A program made the translations under genes and the position numbers. A DNA stretch of 15,407 nucleotides, taken from assembly GCA_002362155.1 (NCBI GenBank), contig DETN01000107.1:1-15407 (forward strand), written 5' to 3'. The notes below the pieces were generated by a model. It ran no database searches and was not told the DNA's origin. It saw nothing but the letters and a program-made list of their open reading frames with translations. Of this stretch, positions 6,404 to 14,730 are shown one piece after another (the stretch's first letter is position 1; the number at the start of each line of letters is the position of its first letter). This stretch comes from Lachnospiraceae bacterium UBA3287 (GTDB lineage Bacteria > Bacillota > Clostridia > Lachnospirales > Lachnospiraceae).

Positions 6404-7894
6404 CTAAGTCCCCTGCACCACATTCCGCCCCGCCGGAAGGTACCGGCTCCACACAAAAAGGCAAAGGAGATCGGCGGCCAGGCAGACTGCGGAGGAGGGT
6501 GAAAGGGCGAAATCGCGGAAAACATAATACAGGGTGATAGCGGACATGACCGGGATCATATGGATGAGCCAGCCGCAGTCGACTTTCAGAGCCCTGGCAT
6601 GGGGCGATACGGAAGCAAACCAGAGATAAAAGGCAATCGTACAAATGACAAATATAAAGGAATAGCTCAGTACGGGATGGGAAAAGCGTTCTGCATAGCC
6701 GTACCAGAGAAGGTAGAGGATCATGGCGCCGTCAAAGACCAGGGTCAGCATCAGGTGAAGCATGGTCGCCAGTACATGGAGCCTCCCCATCAGATAGTTG
6801 CTTGGATTCTCACTCAGGCTGTCTGTTTCCTCCGGCAGGGGACGCATCTGCATAAGGAAGTCCCAGCAGATACTGATGGCCGCGCTGGCAAGGATCAGGA
6901 GAAACAGAAAGACATCTGCCGGGTGAGATGCAACAAAGGAAGAAAAGCCCTCCAGTTCAGAGGCATGGAGATAAAAGGCTATGGTACACAGGGCGCCGGT
7001 CAGGTTGCTGAAAAGGCCGTACTGCATATTGATCTGTCCCGCGTCAAAAACGCCTCTGCCCGGAACTACGGTGTCTTCTGCTCCGAACTTGGCTATGGTC
7101 CAAAAGCTGCCGGCTCCTTCCGACTGTTTTTTATAGCGTCGGTATGCCGCGGACGCTTCCCAAAGGCCTGCCGCTTTGGGAAGTATGGCAAGAAGCAGGG
7201 CCAGAGGGGCAAAAGCCGGCAGAGGCAGATGAAAGAGACCAAGAAACAGTTCCGTCAGGCTGATACCGGAAGCAAAAAGGTACATGGAAGAAACCAGAAA
7301 GAAAAAAGCAAGCAGGAAAAGGACGAACCAGTTCTGCCGGACTACAGAGGCCAGACTCCGTTCCCCGGAAGCGAGAACGGAAGCCTCCGTATTATCTTCC
7401 TCCCTGTATTCTCTCTCCGGGCCCCCATTCAGAACAGGTTCCGGAGCAGGACCTGACCGGCCTTCGGAAATGTCTGGAAGCGGACCGCTTTCATCCGCCT
7501 CTTCCTTACCCTCCTCCGTGTCCGGCGTATAAAGGTTTGACAGGCCGTACCGGAGAAAGCGGCGGATATAGGTCTCGTCCGTATCCTCCTCCGTTCCCAG
7601 GGGAGACGGAAAGTCCAGCTTTTCTTCTTCCACAAAGCCTTTCAGCTTTCCGGAAATCACCGCCAGATCTTTTCCGGCAAAAAAGCGGTCATAAAAAAGA
7701 GCTTCCCTGCCATCGAATTCAGGTCTTCCGATATGGCCGGATCTGGACACGTTGATGATCTCGCTGATCCGGGCCGGCGCCAGAGAAGCGGATGTGATCT
7801 CCTCGGACAGGTACTGAAAATCCAGGTTTCTGGTCCCGGAGACATGGCGGCGGATAAATCTGAGTACGTCTCCCTGCCAGACTTTTCTTTTCAT
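6404..7894 (-). CDS. Multi-pass membrane protein with soluble N-terminal domain, unknown function
   Basis: A 496-residue protein in two halves. Residues 1-120 are soluble and helical (GDVLRFIRRHVSG at 8-20, YLSEEI at 28-33, FYDRFFAGKDL at 67-77). An acidic, low-complexity linker follows (125-180). Residues 187-485 hold about eight hydrophobic segments (near 187-208, 212-240, 293-310, 324-346, 370-398, 409-427, 440-458, 466-484), split by a cytoplasmic-type loop at 250-290. There is no signal peptide, so the N-terminal domain should lie inside the cell. No transporter, sensor kinase or enzyme signature was seen. The ATG has only a distant AAAGGA; no better start exists nearby. It is divergent from the CHAP gene and seems monocistronic. 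A sensor or signalling role is only a guess. Confidence 0.82.
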   Translation of the reverse strand: MKRKVWQGDVLRFIRRHVSGTRNLDFQYLSEEITSASLAPARISEIINVSRSGHIGRPEFDGREALFYDRFFAGKDLAVISGKLKGFVEEEKLDFPSPLGTEEDTDETYIRRFLRYGLSNLYTPDTEEGKEEADESGPLPDISEGRSGPAPEPVLNGGPEREYREEDNTEASVLASGERSLASVVRQNWFVLFLLAFFFLVSSMYLFASGISLTELFLGLFHLPLPAFAPLALLLAILPKAAGLWEASAAYRRYKKQSEGAGSFWTIAKFGAEDTVVPGRGVFDAGQINMQYGLFSNLTGALCTIAFYLHASELEGFSSFVASHPADVFLFLLILASAAISICWDFLMQMRPLPEETDSLSENPSNYLMGRLHVLATMLHLMLTLVFDGAMILYLLWYGYAERFSHPVLSYSFIFVICTIAFYLWFASVSPHARALKVDCGWLIHMIPVMSAITLYYVFRDFALSPSSAVCLAADLLCLFVWSRYLPAGRNVVQGT

Positions 7895-7938
7895 ATCGGC
7901 ACATTTTTCCTTTCCAAGAGGCTTTAAAGAACATTTTC

Positions 7939-7990
7939 ATTATACACGTAAAGGATTTTCGTGTGTGTAAATTACAAAAAATTACAAAAA
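7939..7990 (-). promoter_or_regulatory. Promoter of the 496-residue gene with AT-rich upstream repeat
   Basis: A perfect -10 TATAAT lies at 7939-7944 on the minus strand, 45 bases before the start codon. No good -35 is spaced correctly: the nearest, TTTACA at 7966-7971, gives 21 bases. A tandem 10-base repeat (ATTACAAAAA on the plus strand, 7971-7980 and 7981-7990) falls at about -40 to -60, the position of an UP element. Confidence 0.5.
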
Positions 7991-8144
7991 TGGGCCTGTA
8001 TGAAGCTGTAAGAAGATGTACATGACCGGAAAGGGGGCCTTCCTCCATAATAAGGGCAGCAAAAGCCGGTGAAGGGATCTGGCTCAGTCACCAAAAAACG
8101 CAGCCCGGACGGACTGCACCATTACTGTCAAGGGAGGATTACCA
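7991..8144 (+). other. Leader region of the CHAP gene, no clear promoter
   Basis: A ribosome site (AAGGGAGG, 8129-8136) is clear. No convincing -35/-10 pair is seen on the plus strand; CATAAT near 8047 is the best -10-like match. Small possible stems (GCCGG/CTGGC near 8066-8084, GGTGA/TCACC) overlap and do not match a known riboswitch. Confidence 0.35.
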
Positions 8145-9719
8145 ATGAAAACGAAAATGAAAACGAAACGTTCGCTTCTTGCCGTGATGCTTATAGTACT
8201 TACGATGCTGGCCGGCCTGGCCTGGCCATGCAGCGCCTTTGCTGCCACGAGCTGTACCAAAGGGGTCGTCTACCAGAATGGCCTAGATGGAATTTCGATC
8301 AGCATCAATAAGGCGCCTTACAATACTATTTTTATCGATGACAGGCTCCAGAGCGGATATGGCAAATACGCCTACGGACCATCCGGCTGCGCCTGGTTCG
8401 CCTCAGCCAGAGCCAGAGAACTGACTAATAAAACAAACGTCAACTTAATCTGGGGAGCCGAGTACTGGTGGACAAAAGGAACGTCTCTGGGATTTAAGAA
8501 GCTTTACAGAGGCGCAAAGCTGCAGCACAAGGCCATCGCCGTCTGGTACCCGTCCACGACGCATCCTAAAGTTGGTCACGTAGCCGTTGTGGAAAAGGTA
8601 AACGGATCGACGGTCATCCTGAGCGAGGGAGGCGCTTCCAATTCCTGGTTCAACTCCAGACCAAACCTCCAGCCTTATGGCTACTGCGTTCTCAGAAAAA
8701 CGACGCAGGCACAACTGGAAAGCCTCGGAAAGTTTATGGGCTATATCGATCTGGGCGTTGGCTTCCAGAAAGATGTGGTTCCCACCGGTCTGACCCTTCC
8801 CTCCACTGCCAATGTCGATATCAACGGCACAGTGCAGCTGAATGTGACCTTCAAGCCTTCCAACACCACAAAGAAAGGCATTACCTGGACAACTTCCAAT
8901 AAGAGTGTGGCGACTGTGGACAGCAGCGGAAAAGTCAGGGGCCTGAAGGCCGGCAGGGCGACGATCACAGCTGTCAGCACAGCCAATACAAAGGCAAAGG
9001 CTTCCTGCACCGTCACGGTATCGGGCAAGGTCCTGAGCACCTCTCTTTCCATCAGTAAGACCAGCCTGTCCCTGGACTTCGGCAAAAGTGCTTCCTTAAG
9101 TGCAACGGTCAATCCTTCCAACGCCTCCAATAAGACCGTCACCTGGACCAGCTCAGACAAAAGCGTAGCCACGGTAGACAGCAAAGGCCTGGTCAAAGCT
9201 GTCGGAGCAGGGCTCTGCAAGATCACAGCCGCTTCCGGAGACGGCAGGAGCAGGGCAGAATGCACCGTTACCGTTTCCTTAAAGAACGGCGGCGTTTACA
9301 GGCTGAAGCACGTGGGCACCGGCAAGATGATGAACTACGCCTGGGGCTGGAAGGAATTCCAGTACAAGCCCATCTTTCTGGATAAGAGAGACGGTTCTGT
9401 CGAGCAGACCTTCCGTTTCCGCCATATCTCCGGCGGAAAGTATGAAATCGATATCATGCACAGAGAAGGCGGCGTGATGAACGTCTGGACCTCCAAGACA
9501 GTGGCGGCCGGGCAGAAGATCGGTTCCTGGACAAAGACCAACGACGATACCCAGAGGTTCTATGTGACCCCTGTGGGCGGCGGCAAATTCATCCTCCGTT
9601 CCGCTCAGAACAGGAACCTGGCCGTAGCCCCCGACGGCAGCACCAGAGGCTATCTGAAGCTGGTCAATTACAACGCAGGCGACAAGAACCAGCAGTGGAC
9701 TCTTGAGTTCGTCAAATAA
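8145..9719 (+). CDS. Secreted CHAP-domain wall hydrolase with two BIG2 repeats and a ricin-like lectin domain
   Basis: A 524-residue exported protein. The signal peptide (1-33) has a KTKMKTKR basic start, a hydrophobic core and a cleavage site after AFA. The CHAP domain (about 55-185) has Cys82 in GPSGCAWFA, His145 in KVGHVAVVE and Glu161 in LSEGG, the expected catalytic set for peptidoglycan amidase or endopeptidase activity. Two BIG2 domains follow (about 213-293 and 297-378), each with the ITWTT/VTWTS...SVATVD...G signature. A ricin-type beta-trefoil (about 384-524), ending in a QQW motif, probably binds carbohydrate. GGGAGG lies 8 bases before the chosen ATG. A 12-base duplication (ATGAAAACGAAA twice) creates the repeated MKTKMKTK start. 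The product likely cuts peptidoglycan outside the cell; the glycan bound is unknown. It is a single-gene unit. Confidence 0.92.
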   Translation: MKTKMKTKRSLLAVMLIVLTMLAGLAWPCSAFAATSCTKGVVYQNGLDGISISINKAPYNTIFIDDRLQSGYGKYAYGPSGCAWFASARARELTNKTNVNLIWGAEYWWTKGTSLGFKKLYRGAKLQHKAIAVWYPSTTHPKVGHVAVVEKVNGSTVILSEGGASNSWFNSRPNLQPYGYCVLRKTTQAQLESLGKFMGYIDLGVGFQKDVVPTGLTLPSTANVDINGTVQLNVTFKPSNTTKKGITWTTSNKSVATVDSSGKVRGLKAGRATITAVSTANTKAKASCTVTVSGKVLSTSLSISKTSLSLDFGKSASLSATVNPSNASNKTVTWTSSDKSVATVDSKGLVKAVGAGLCKITAASGDGRSRAECTVTVSLKNGGVYRLKHVGTGKMMNYAWGWKEFQYKPIFLDKRDGSVEQTFRFRHISGGKYEIDIMHREGGVMNVWTSKTVAAGQKIGSWTKTNDDTQRFYVTPVGGGKFILRSAQNRNLAVAPDGSTRGYLKLVNYNAGDKNQQWTLEFVK

Positions 9720-9765
9720 GTACTTGCTTCAGTTATCCAGCTGAAATCCCTTATATCCTTCCAGA

Positions 9766-9824
9766 GCTGCCCTGCCGGACCGGCCGGGCAGCCTCCCGCG
9801 GAAGAGGGGGCAAAGACCTCTTTT
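9766..9824 (+). terminator. Two hairpins after the CHAP gene
   Basis: GCTGCCC pairs with GGGCAGC around a further GCC/GGC core (9766-9792), without a T run. Next, AAGAGG pairs with CCTCTT and is followed by TT (9802-9824). Together they may reduce read-through before the stronger terminator at 9834-9872. Confidence 0.5.
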
Positions 9825-9833
9825 CCATTCAAC

Positions 9834-9872
9834 AAAACAGTCAGGACTCATTTCTGAATCCTGACTGTTTTT
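9834..9872. terminator. Bidirectional intrinsic terminator
   Basis: AAAACAGTCAGGA pairs exactly with TCCTGACTGTTTT across a 12-base loop, with T runs on both strands. It lies between the convergent CHAP gene and GH43 gene, only 5 bases from the GH43 stop codon, and should end both transcripts. Confidence 0.92.
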
Positions 9873-9877
9873 CGTTG

Positions 9878-10948
9878 TTACGCGAGCTCCTCCGGCCTCC
9901 AGCTCTTTCTCCACCGGATGACAGGCTTGTCTCCCTGCCACTCGATGGGAAGCCATACGTAGCGGGAAATGGAGGTATTTTCCCTATGCCGCTGCTCCGT
10001 CCCCGGCAGAGGCGCCGCCTTTCTGGGAGAGGTGTCGGGCTGATAGTCTTTGAAATGTCTCTCCATGCCGGAAATGATCTGCCCGGCCAGGGGCTTTACA
10101 TACCACTGGGGCATCCAGCGGTCCGCGCAGACTATATACTGATCTGTCCCCGGCAGCTTTATGACGCTGGTGATCTGGGAGGAGAAGCTGGTATGGCTCC
10201 TGTCTGCGATAAAGGGATCCCCCAGGTCTGTATATTCCCCGTGGGGGTCCTCAAACATACAGACCTTCGAAGGATTGGGATAGTAGCCCGAGGTGCCGCT
10301 GGTAAACAGATACCGCTTTCCCTTCCTCTCAAAGTAGGTGGGGGCTTCTCTTGTCAGAGGCGGAAGAAGGCCGTCGTAATGGACGCTGTAGTTCCCAGTC
10401 ACATCCGTATAGTCCTCTGTCAGATCGGCGCAGATCAGCTGGAAATGGGGCCTCTCGAACCATATATAGGCCTTTCCGTCTTCGTCTGCGTGGAGGCAGA
10501 AGTCTCCCGTATCCATGTCCAGGGGCTTTATGATCCTGTGGACAAAGGTATAGGGTCCTTCGAAGTGGGGAGAGGTCAGAACACTCATGAACTGGCTGAC
10601 CTCGCCGGCCATGATCTTGAGCCAGGCCACGTACAGTCCTGTCTTTTCGCAGTAAAGGATATGGGGCCTGTCCATGCAGTAGGTGGGATGGAGAGGGCTG
10701 GTCAGGTCCTTTGGCTGGGGCGGAATAATCAGGCCTCTGTCGTCCCAGTTCATAAGGTCTCTGCTTGTATAGAGGCGGACGCCCCAGTGCCAGATATTTC
10801 CCTTACCGTCGGTCCTTTCCTTGTTCTCTCCGTACCAGTACCAGAGCTTTTCCTTCTCGTTCCAGAAGACGGAAAAGCCGTGAGCCTGGATGGGCTTTCC
10901 GGAAGTATCCAGCCATATCCTGCCGGGTCTTATGCTGTCATATCTCAT
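9878..10948 (-). CDS. GH43 glycosidase, exo-beta-1,3-galactanase-like
   Basis: A 356-residue single-domain five-bladed propeller enzyme without signal peptide, so cytoplasmic. Family features in order: QAHGFSVFW (21-29), WYWYGE (36-41), SRDLMNWDDRGLI (62-74), MDRPHILY (92-99), REAPTYFERKG (200-210) with the presumed general acid Glu201, FSSQIT (255-260) and YVWLPI (330-335). This set fits the exo-beta-1,3-galactanase branch of GH43 (subfamily 24 or its relatives), in which a Gln takes the place of the usual Asp base; Gln258 is 57 residues after Glu201, close to the spacing in the Phanerochaete enzyme. Asp93 sits where that enzyme has a Glu. Another GH43 specificity, such as an arabinofuranosidase, is possible. 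GGGAG lies 12 bases before the ATG, rather far. It is the last gene of the glycan operon. Confidence 0.85.
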   Translation of the reverse strand: MRYDSIRPGRIWLDTSGKPIQAHGFSVFWNEKEKLWYWYGENKERTDGKGNIWHWGVRLYTSRDLMNWDDRGLIIPPQPKDLTSPLHPTYCMDRPHILYCEKTGLYVAWLKIMAGEVSQFMSVLTSPHFEGPYTFVHRIIKPLDMDTGDFCLHADEDGKAYIWFERPHFQLICADLTEDYTDVTGNYSVHYDGLLPPLTREAPTYFERKGKRYLFTSGTSGYYPNPSKVCMFEDPHGEYTDLGDPFIADRSHTSFSSQITSVIKLPGTDQYIVCADRWMPQWYVKPLAGQIISGMERHFKDYQPDTSPRKAAPLPGTEQRHRENTSISRYVWLPIEWQGDKPVIRWRKSWRPEELA

Positions 10949-11007
10949 GCTGCTTACGGTCTCCCTTCCCTTTCTTCTGCCTGTCCTTCATTTATTTCTT
11001 TCTTTTA

Positions 11008-12006
11008 TCACTTTTCCTGATCCTTTTCTTCTTCCTTCTCTTTCTCAAAAGGATAGACCAGATGCAGCTGCCTGCGGCACTCGTCCATCATCTCCATTAC
11101 GTCCAGCGTAGCCTGATGGGGGACGCAGCGGCTCTCCGTAAGACCTTCCCGGATCTCGGAGGAGACGATATCGAATTCATTAAGGTAAGAGCCGTCCCCT
11201 TTAAAGACCAGGCTCTTTCCCCCTTTCCTTTTCAGCTTTACCTTCCGGGCCCCGTGGAAGAACCAGAGGGAGGTGGATCCCTCCGTTCCCTGAAGGACCA
11301 TCCTTTCCAGACCCTTCAGGTTCACGATGGAGCTGTCTACGGTAAAGACCCTGCCTCCGGGATAGTAAAGGCTGATCCTCTCTCCCGTATCCACTCCCCC
11401 CTGCAGGTCTCCCAGGCAGCGGATCTTTTCGGGCTTTCCGAAAAGGCGGTATGCGTAGGTCAGGCCGTAGATGCCTATATCCAGAAGGGCTCCTCCCGCC
11501 AGATTGGGATCGGCCACTCTGGGGGCATAGCCCATGCTCCTTAAGTGGTAGTTAAAAAAGGCGGATTCGATCTCTCCGTATTCTCCCGCATCCAGCCAGG
11601 CCTTCACCTGGTTTGCCACGGGGGAGAACCAGGTCCACATGGCCTCGGTAAAGTAGATCCCCTTCTCCCGGCTTTTCCGGATCATCTCCTCCGCCTTTGC
11701 CCTGTCTGTGGTCACGGGCTTTTCGCAGAGGACCGGCTTTCCCAGGTCCAGGGCCATAAGGGCGTAGTCCTTGTGGCTGGTATGGGGCGTGACGATATAT
11801 ACACCGTCCACCCCAGGGGCTGTCATGGCCTCTTCCGGGGTCTCTGCGGAAAGAGCCCCGAATTTCTTTGCAAACTTCCCTCTCTTTTCGGGGTTTCTGG
11901 AATAGACGCTGACGACCCTGTGCCTTCCGGACTTTGTGATCTCCCTGGCTACGGTCTTTGCCAGGGTCCCGGTGCCGATAAAGGCCCAGTTAAATGGTCT
12001 GTTCAT
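11008..12006 (-). CDS. Gfo/Idh/MocA-family oxidoreductase
   Basis: A 332-residue NAD(P)-dependent dehydrogenase, cytoplasmic and of normal family length. The Rossmann fold starts with FIGTGTLA (9-16). CEKPV (94-98) carries the catalytic Lys96. GGALLDIGIYGL (171-182) gives Asp176 and Tyr180, the usual Asp-xxx-His/Tyr pair of the C-terminal domain. The family oxidises or reduces sugars and inositols at a ring carbon; the substrate is not readable from the sequence. Its start lies inside the end of the rhamnosidase gene (17-base overlap) and has a GGGAGG 7 bases upstream, implying translational coupling. Placement among three glycosidases suggests it modifies a released sugar or prepares the glycan. 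The C-terminal tail is Lys/Glu-rich (EKEKEEEKDQEK). Confidence 0.92.
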   Translation of the reverse strand: MNRPFNWAFIGTGTLAKTVAREITKSGRHRVVSVYSRNPEKRGKFAKKFGALSAETPEEAMTAPGVDGVYIVTPHTSHKDYALMALDLGKPVLCEKPVTTDRAKAEEMIRKSREKGIYFTEAMWTWFSPVANQVKAWLDAGEYGEIESAFFNYHLRSMGYAPRVADPNLAGGALLDIGIYGLTYAYRLFGKPEKIRCLGDLQGGVDTGERISLYYPGGRVFTVDSSIVNLKGLERMVLQGTEGSTSLWFFHGARKVKLKRKGGKSLVFKGDGSYLNEFDIVSSEIREGLTESRCVPHQATLDVMEMMDECRRQLHLVYPFEKEKEEEKDQEK

Positions 12007-14575
12007 AGGAATACCTCCCTGCTTCCACGCTCATGCTCTCCATGCCGGGGAGACGCACCTCTGCACTGCAGTTTTCGGGGATATGGATCTCATAGAGTAT
12101 CTTTCCCTCTTTCTTCTCCCAGCGGCTTTCCACTCTGCCGTAAGGGCTCAGATAGGAAGCCTCCGCGAAGGTAAGGCTCCCTCCCGGAACGGGGCTTATG
12201 ACAAAGTGTCTTTCCCCTTCCACCCGTATGCCTGCGCAGGTATCAAAGAGCCACTGGCAGACCGCTCCGGGGGAGTAGTGGTTGCGGGAAAGGTCTCCTT
12301 CCCAGTTCTCCCAGATGGTGGTGGCCCCCTCCAGTATTTCTGCCAGCCAGCCGGGCTTTTCGGTATTTTCCAGCATGCGGTAGGCCGTTTCGGTCTCTCC
12401 CGCCTCTGTCAGGACAGGCAGAATAAAGGGAGTGGATAAAAAGCCCGTACCGACCCTGTAATTATAGTTTTCCGCGGCCTTCTTCAGGCGCTCCTGGGCT
12501 CTCTTTTTTGTATTTCCTTCCAGAAGGCCCAGGGCCAGGGGCCTGACCAGTTTGGCCTGACGGTCCGTATCCAGGTCCGCAAAGCGCAGGTAGGCCATTT
12601 TTGCTCCCTCTGCGGCCCTGTCATAGGCCTCATGGGGCTCTTCCAGAAGGTCAGCGATCTTTCCGATGGTGGTCATGTTGTAATACAGGTAGGCGGTGCA
12701 TTCCTCGGGGTGCTTTGCCTTTGTGCCGTATACAGTATCGCGGAACTCTTCCGGCTCCAGCCACTCGCCCAGATGGACGCCCTTTTCATAGGTGAATTCG
12801 TTAAGGGGATTGTTCTTTGCTTCCTTTTTATCCTTCTGTCCCAGGTTCTTTAAGAGATAGTCCCCGTAGCCTTTGATCATGGGCCAGGAGGCCTCCAGGA
12901 TCCTTTTATCCCCGTAGCGGAGATAGTGGCGCCAGGGGATCAGATAGACTGCGTCCGCCCAGCCCACGGAAGAGCCGGTGGCCTTATACATCATCTCCAC
13001 TCCGCTGTAGGGAATGACGGCGGAGATCAGGCCGTTCGGATAAACGTTGTCCTCCATATCCCGCAGCCATTTGCGGAAGAAGGGGGCGGTGTTCATGAGA
13101 TAGGCCCCGGTATCGAAAAAGATCTGGGCGTCTCCCGTCCAGCCAAGGCGCTCTCTGGTGGGGCAGTCGGTGGGCAGGTCCAGGAAGTTCCCCTTCATGC
13201 TCCACCTGGTATTGCTGACCAGCCGGCTTACCAGGTCACTGGAGCAGGCAAAGGTCCCGGTCTCCTCCATGTCGGAATAGACAGCGATGGCGGTGAAGTC
13301 CTCAGGATGTATCTCTGCTCCTCCGAAGACCTGGGCGTAGCGAAAGCCGAAGACGGCCGCTGAGGTCTTGTAATGGTCCTGCCCGCCGGAGCAGGTAAAG
13401 AGGATCTCCTGACGGGGAGTCGGCTCCGTCACCCCGGGCGTCTTCCCGGTCATGAGCTTGCGGATCAGGGACAGGCCGTTCCAGCCCTTTACGGGCCGCT
13501 CTTCCTGTACGCCGGAAAGGTCCACGTTCCCGTTTTTATCCAGCACCTCGCCGCATACGATGCGGAGGGCTTCGCCCTTCCTGCCCTTTATGTCAAAGGA
13601 CAGGTAGCCCGCTATGTTCTGGCCAAAGTCCAGGACCCGGCCGGGCAGGAGCTTTGCCGGAAAACGCTCATGCTCCCTGACGGGCACGTTGTCGGAAGCG
13701 GCGATCAGGACGCCTTCCGGTCCCCTGACTTCTCTTGCCCTTCCGCTGTAGGAGGGCTCCATGGAGGCGTCGTATACTTCCCCGTCCTTCAGGTCCGCAA
13801 AGCGGACCGGGCCGTCATCGGACCAGGCCCATGTGCGATCCGTACAAAGGGTGCGGACGTTCCCGTCCTCCAGAGTGATCTCCAGCTGGGCCATGAGGCT
13901 GGTCTCACATCCGAATACATTGGTGACCCCGTAGGCCGCGGCGCTTCCCCGGAACCATCCGTCGAAGAGCATGGCTTCTATGGTATTCTTTGCCTTTAAA
14001 AGCCCTGTCACGTCATAGGTCTGATACTGGATCCGCTTGCGGTAGTCTGTCATGCCGGGGGCCAGGATAAAGTCCTCCAGGGGCTTTCCGTTGATCTTAA
14101 AGCGGTAGACCCCTCTGGCCGTGGCATAGAGCCTGGCGGATACGATCTTTCCTTCTTCCTTAAAGCGTTTACGGAAGCAGTCTGCGGGATACCTTTTATT
14201 CCTTTTGGGCTTATAGTCTCCGCTGATCCAGGCGGCCTCCCAGTCAGAAGGGAAAAGAAGGCCCGTTTCGAACCACGAAGAGGCTTCCTCCCCCTGCTCT
14301 CCCTTCTCGTCCCAGAGGGTCACTGTCCAGTTCACCCTCTCTCTGGAGCCCAGAGGGGCTCCCCCGTAGGGGATATGGGTCATGGAGGGAGATTCCACCT
14401 TACCCGAATCCCACAGGATCTCTCCTTCCCGACCGTCCGGACCTGCCTTCCTGGCCACCACCCGGTAAGCGCTCTGGAAGGTCCCGCCCTGGCAGTTCCA
14501 CGAAAGCTCCGGCCTTCTGATGCCAAGTCCAAGGGGCTCTGTTAAATATTCTGTCTGCAGCCGAACCGGTCTCAT
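11990..14575 (-). CDS. GH78 alpha-L-rhamnosidase
   Basis: An 861-residue enzyme without signal peptide, predicted cytoplasmic, that removes terminal alpha-L-rhamnose. Domain order: N-terminal fibronectin-like segment (about 1-105), rhamnosidase N domain (about 145-300, with ARGVYRFKINGKPLEDF at 153-169), a beta domain with VLDFGQNIAGY (314-324), the six-hairpin (alpha/alpha) catalytic barrel (about 435-780), and a C-terminal beta domain (about 785-860). DCPTRERLGWTGD at 470-482 supplies Asp470, Glu475 (presumed acid) and Asp482. ATTIWENWEG at 751-760 supplies Glu756, the presumed base. These are the conserved GH78 active-site residues. AGGAGG lies about 6 bases before the ATG. It follows the GH2 gene by 155 bases and overlaps the oxidoreductase. 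Confidence 0.95.
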   Translation of the reverse strand: MRPVRLQTEYLTEPLGLGIRRPELSWNCQGGTFQSAYRVVARKAGPDGREGEILWDSGKVESPSMTHIPYGGAPLGSRERVNWTVTLWDEKGEQGEEASSWFETGLLFPSDWEAAWISGDYKPKRNKRYPADCFRKRFKEEGKIVSARLYATARGVYRFKINGKPLEDFILAPGMTDYRKRIQYQTYDVTGLLKAKNTIEAMLFDGWFRGSAAAYGVTNVFGCETSLMAQLEITLEDGNVRTLCTDRTWAWSDDGPVRFADLKDGEVYDASMEPSYSGRAREVRGPEGVLIAASDNVPVREHERFPAKLLPGRVLDFGQNIAGYLSFDIKGRKGEALRIVCGEVLDKNGNVDLSGVQEERPVKGWNGLSLIRKLMTGKTPGVTEPTPRQEILFTCSGGQDHYKTSAAVFGFRYAQVFGGAEIHPEDFTAIAVYSDMEETGTFACSSDLVSRLVSNTRWSMKGNFLDLPTDCPTRERLGWTGDAQIFFDTGAYLMNTAPFFRKWLRDMEDNVYPNGLISAVIPYSGVEMMYKATGSSVGWADAVYLIPWRHYLRYGDKRILEASWPMIKGYGDYLLKNLGQKDKKEAKNNPLNEFTYEKGVHLGEWLEPEEFRDTVYGTKAKHPEECTAYLYYNMTTIGKIADLLEEPHEAYDRAAEGAKMAYLRFADLDTDRQAKLVRPLALGLLEGNTKKRAQERLKKAAENYNYRVGTGFLSTPFILPVLTEAGETETAYRMLENTEKPGWLAEILEGATTIWENWEGDLSRNHYSPGAVCQWLFDTCAGIRVEGERHFVISPVPGGSLTFAEASYLSPYGRVESRWEKKEGKILYEIHIPENCSAEVRLPGMESMSVEAGRYSYEQTI

Positions 14576-14655
14576 AGGCTCCCTCCTGCGGTTTAAATCT
14601 GATTTTTCTGTTTCTCTGTTTCCGTTTATCTGTTTTTTGCTTCACTGTTCCTGAA

Positions 14656-14688
14656 AGGCGGAAGGATTCTTTCCTGCTCCTTCCGCCT
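14656..14688 (-). terminator. Hairpin between the GH2 and GH78 genes
   Basis: AGGCGGAAGGA and its exact reverse complement TCCTTCCGCCT form an 11-bp stem with an 11-base loop. On the minus strand the stem is followed by TTCAGG rather than a T run, so it is at best a partial terminator. It may set different GH2 and GH78 levels or protect the GH2 message end. Confidence 0.5.
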
Positions 14689-14730
14689 CCCCTGATATTT
14701 CTTTGCTTTCTCCGCCAGTCTGAACTCTGC

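Noticed and set aside
5573..6502. 309-residue plus-strand open frame across the unknown operon
   Set aside because: It overlaps the well-supported 148- and 302-residue genes and the promoter at 6161-6169, lacks a ribosome site, and ends in low-quality sequence.
8050..8144. Possible riboswitch before the CHAP gene
   Set aside because: Cyclic-dinucleotide riboswitches often precede such genes, but the stems are short and mutually exclusive and the conserved c-di-AMP and c-di-GMP motifs are not found.
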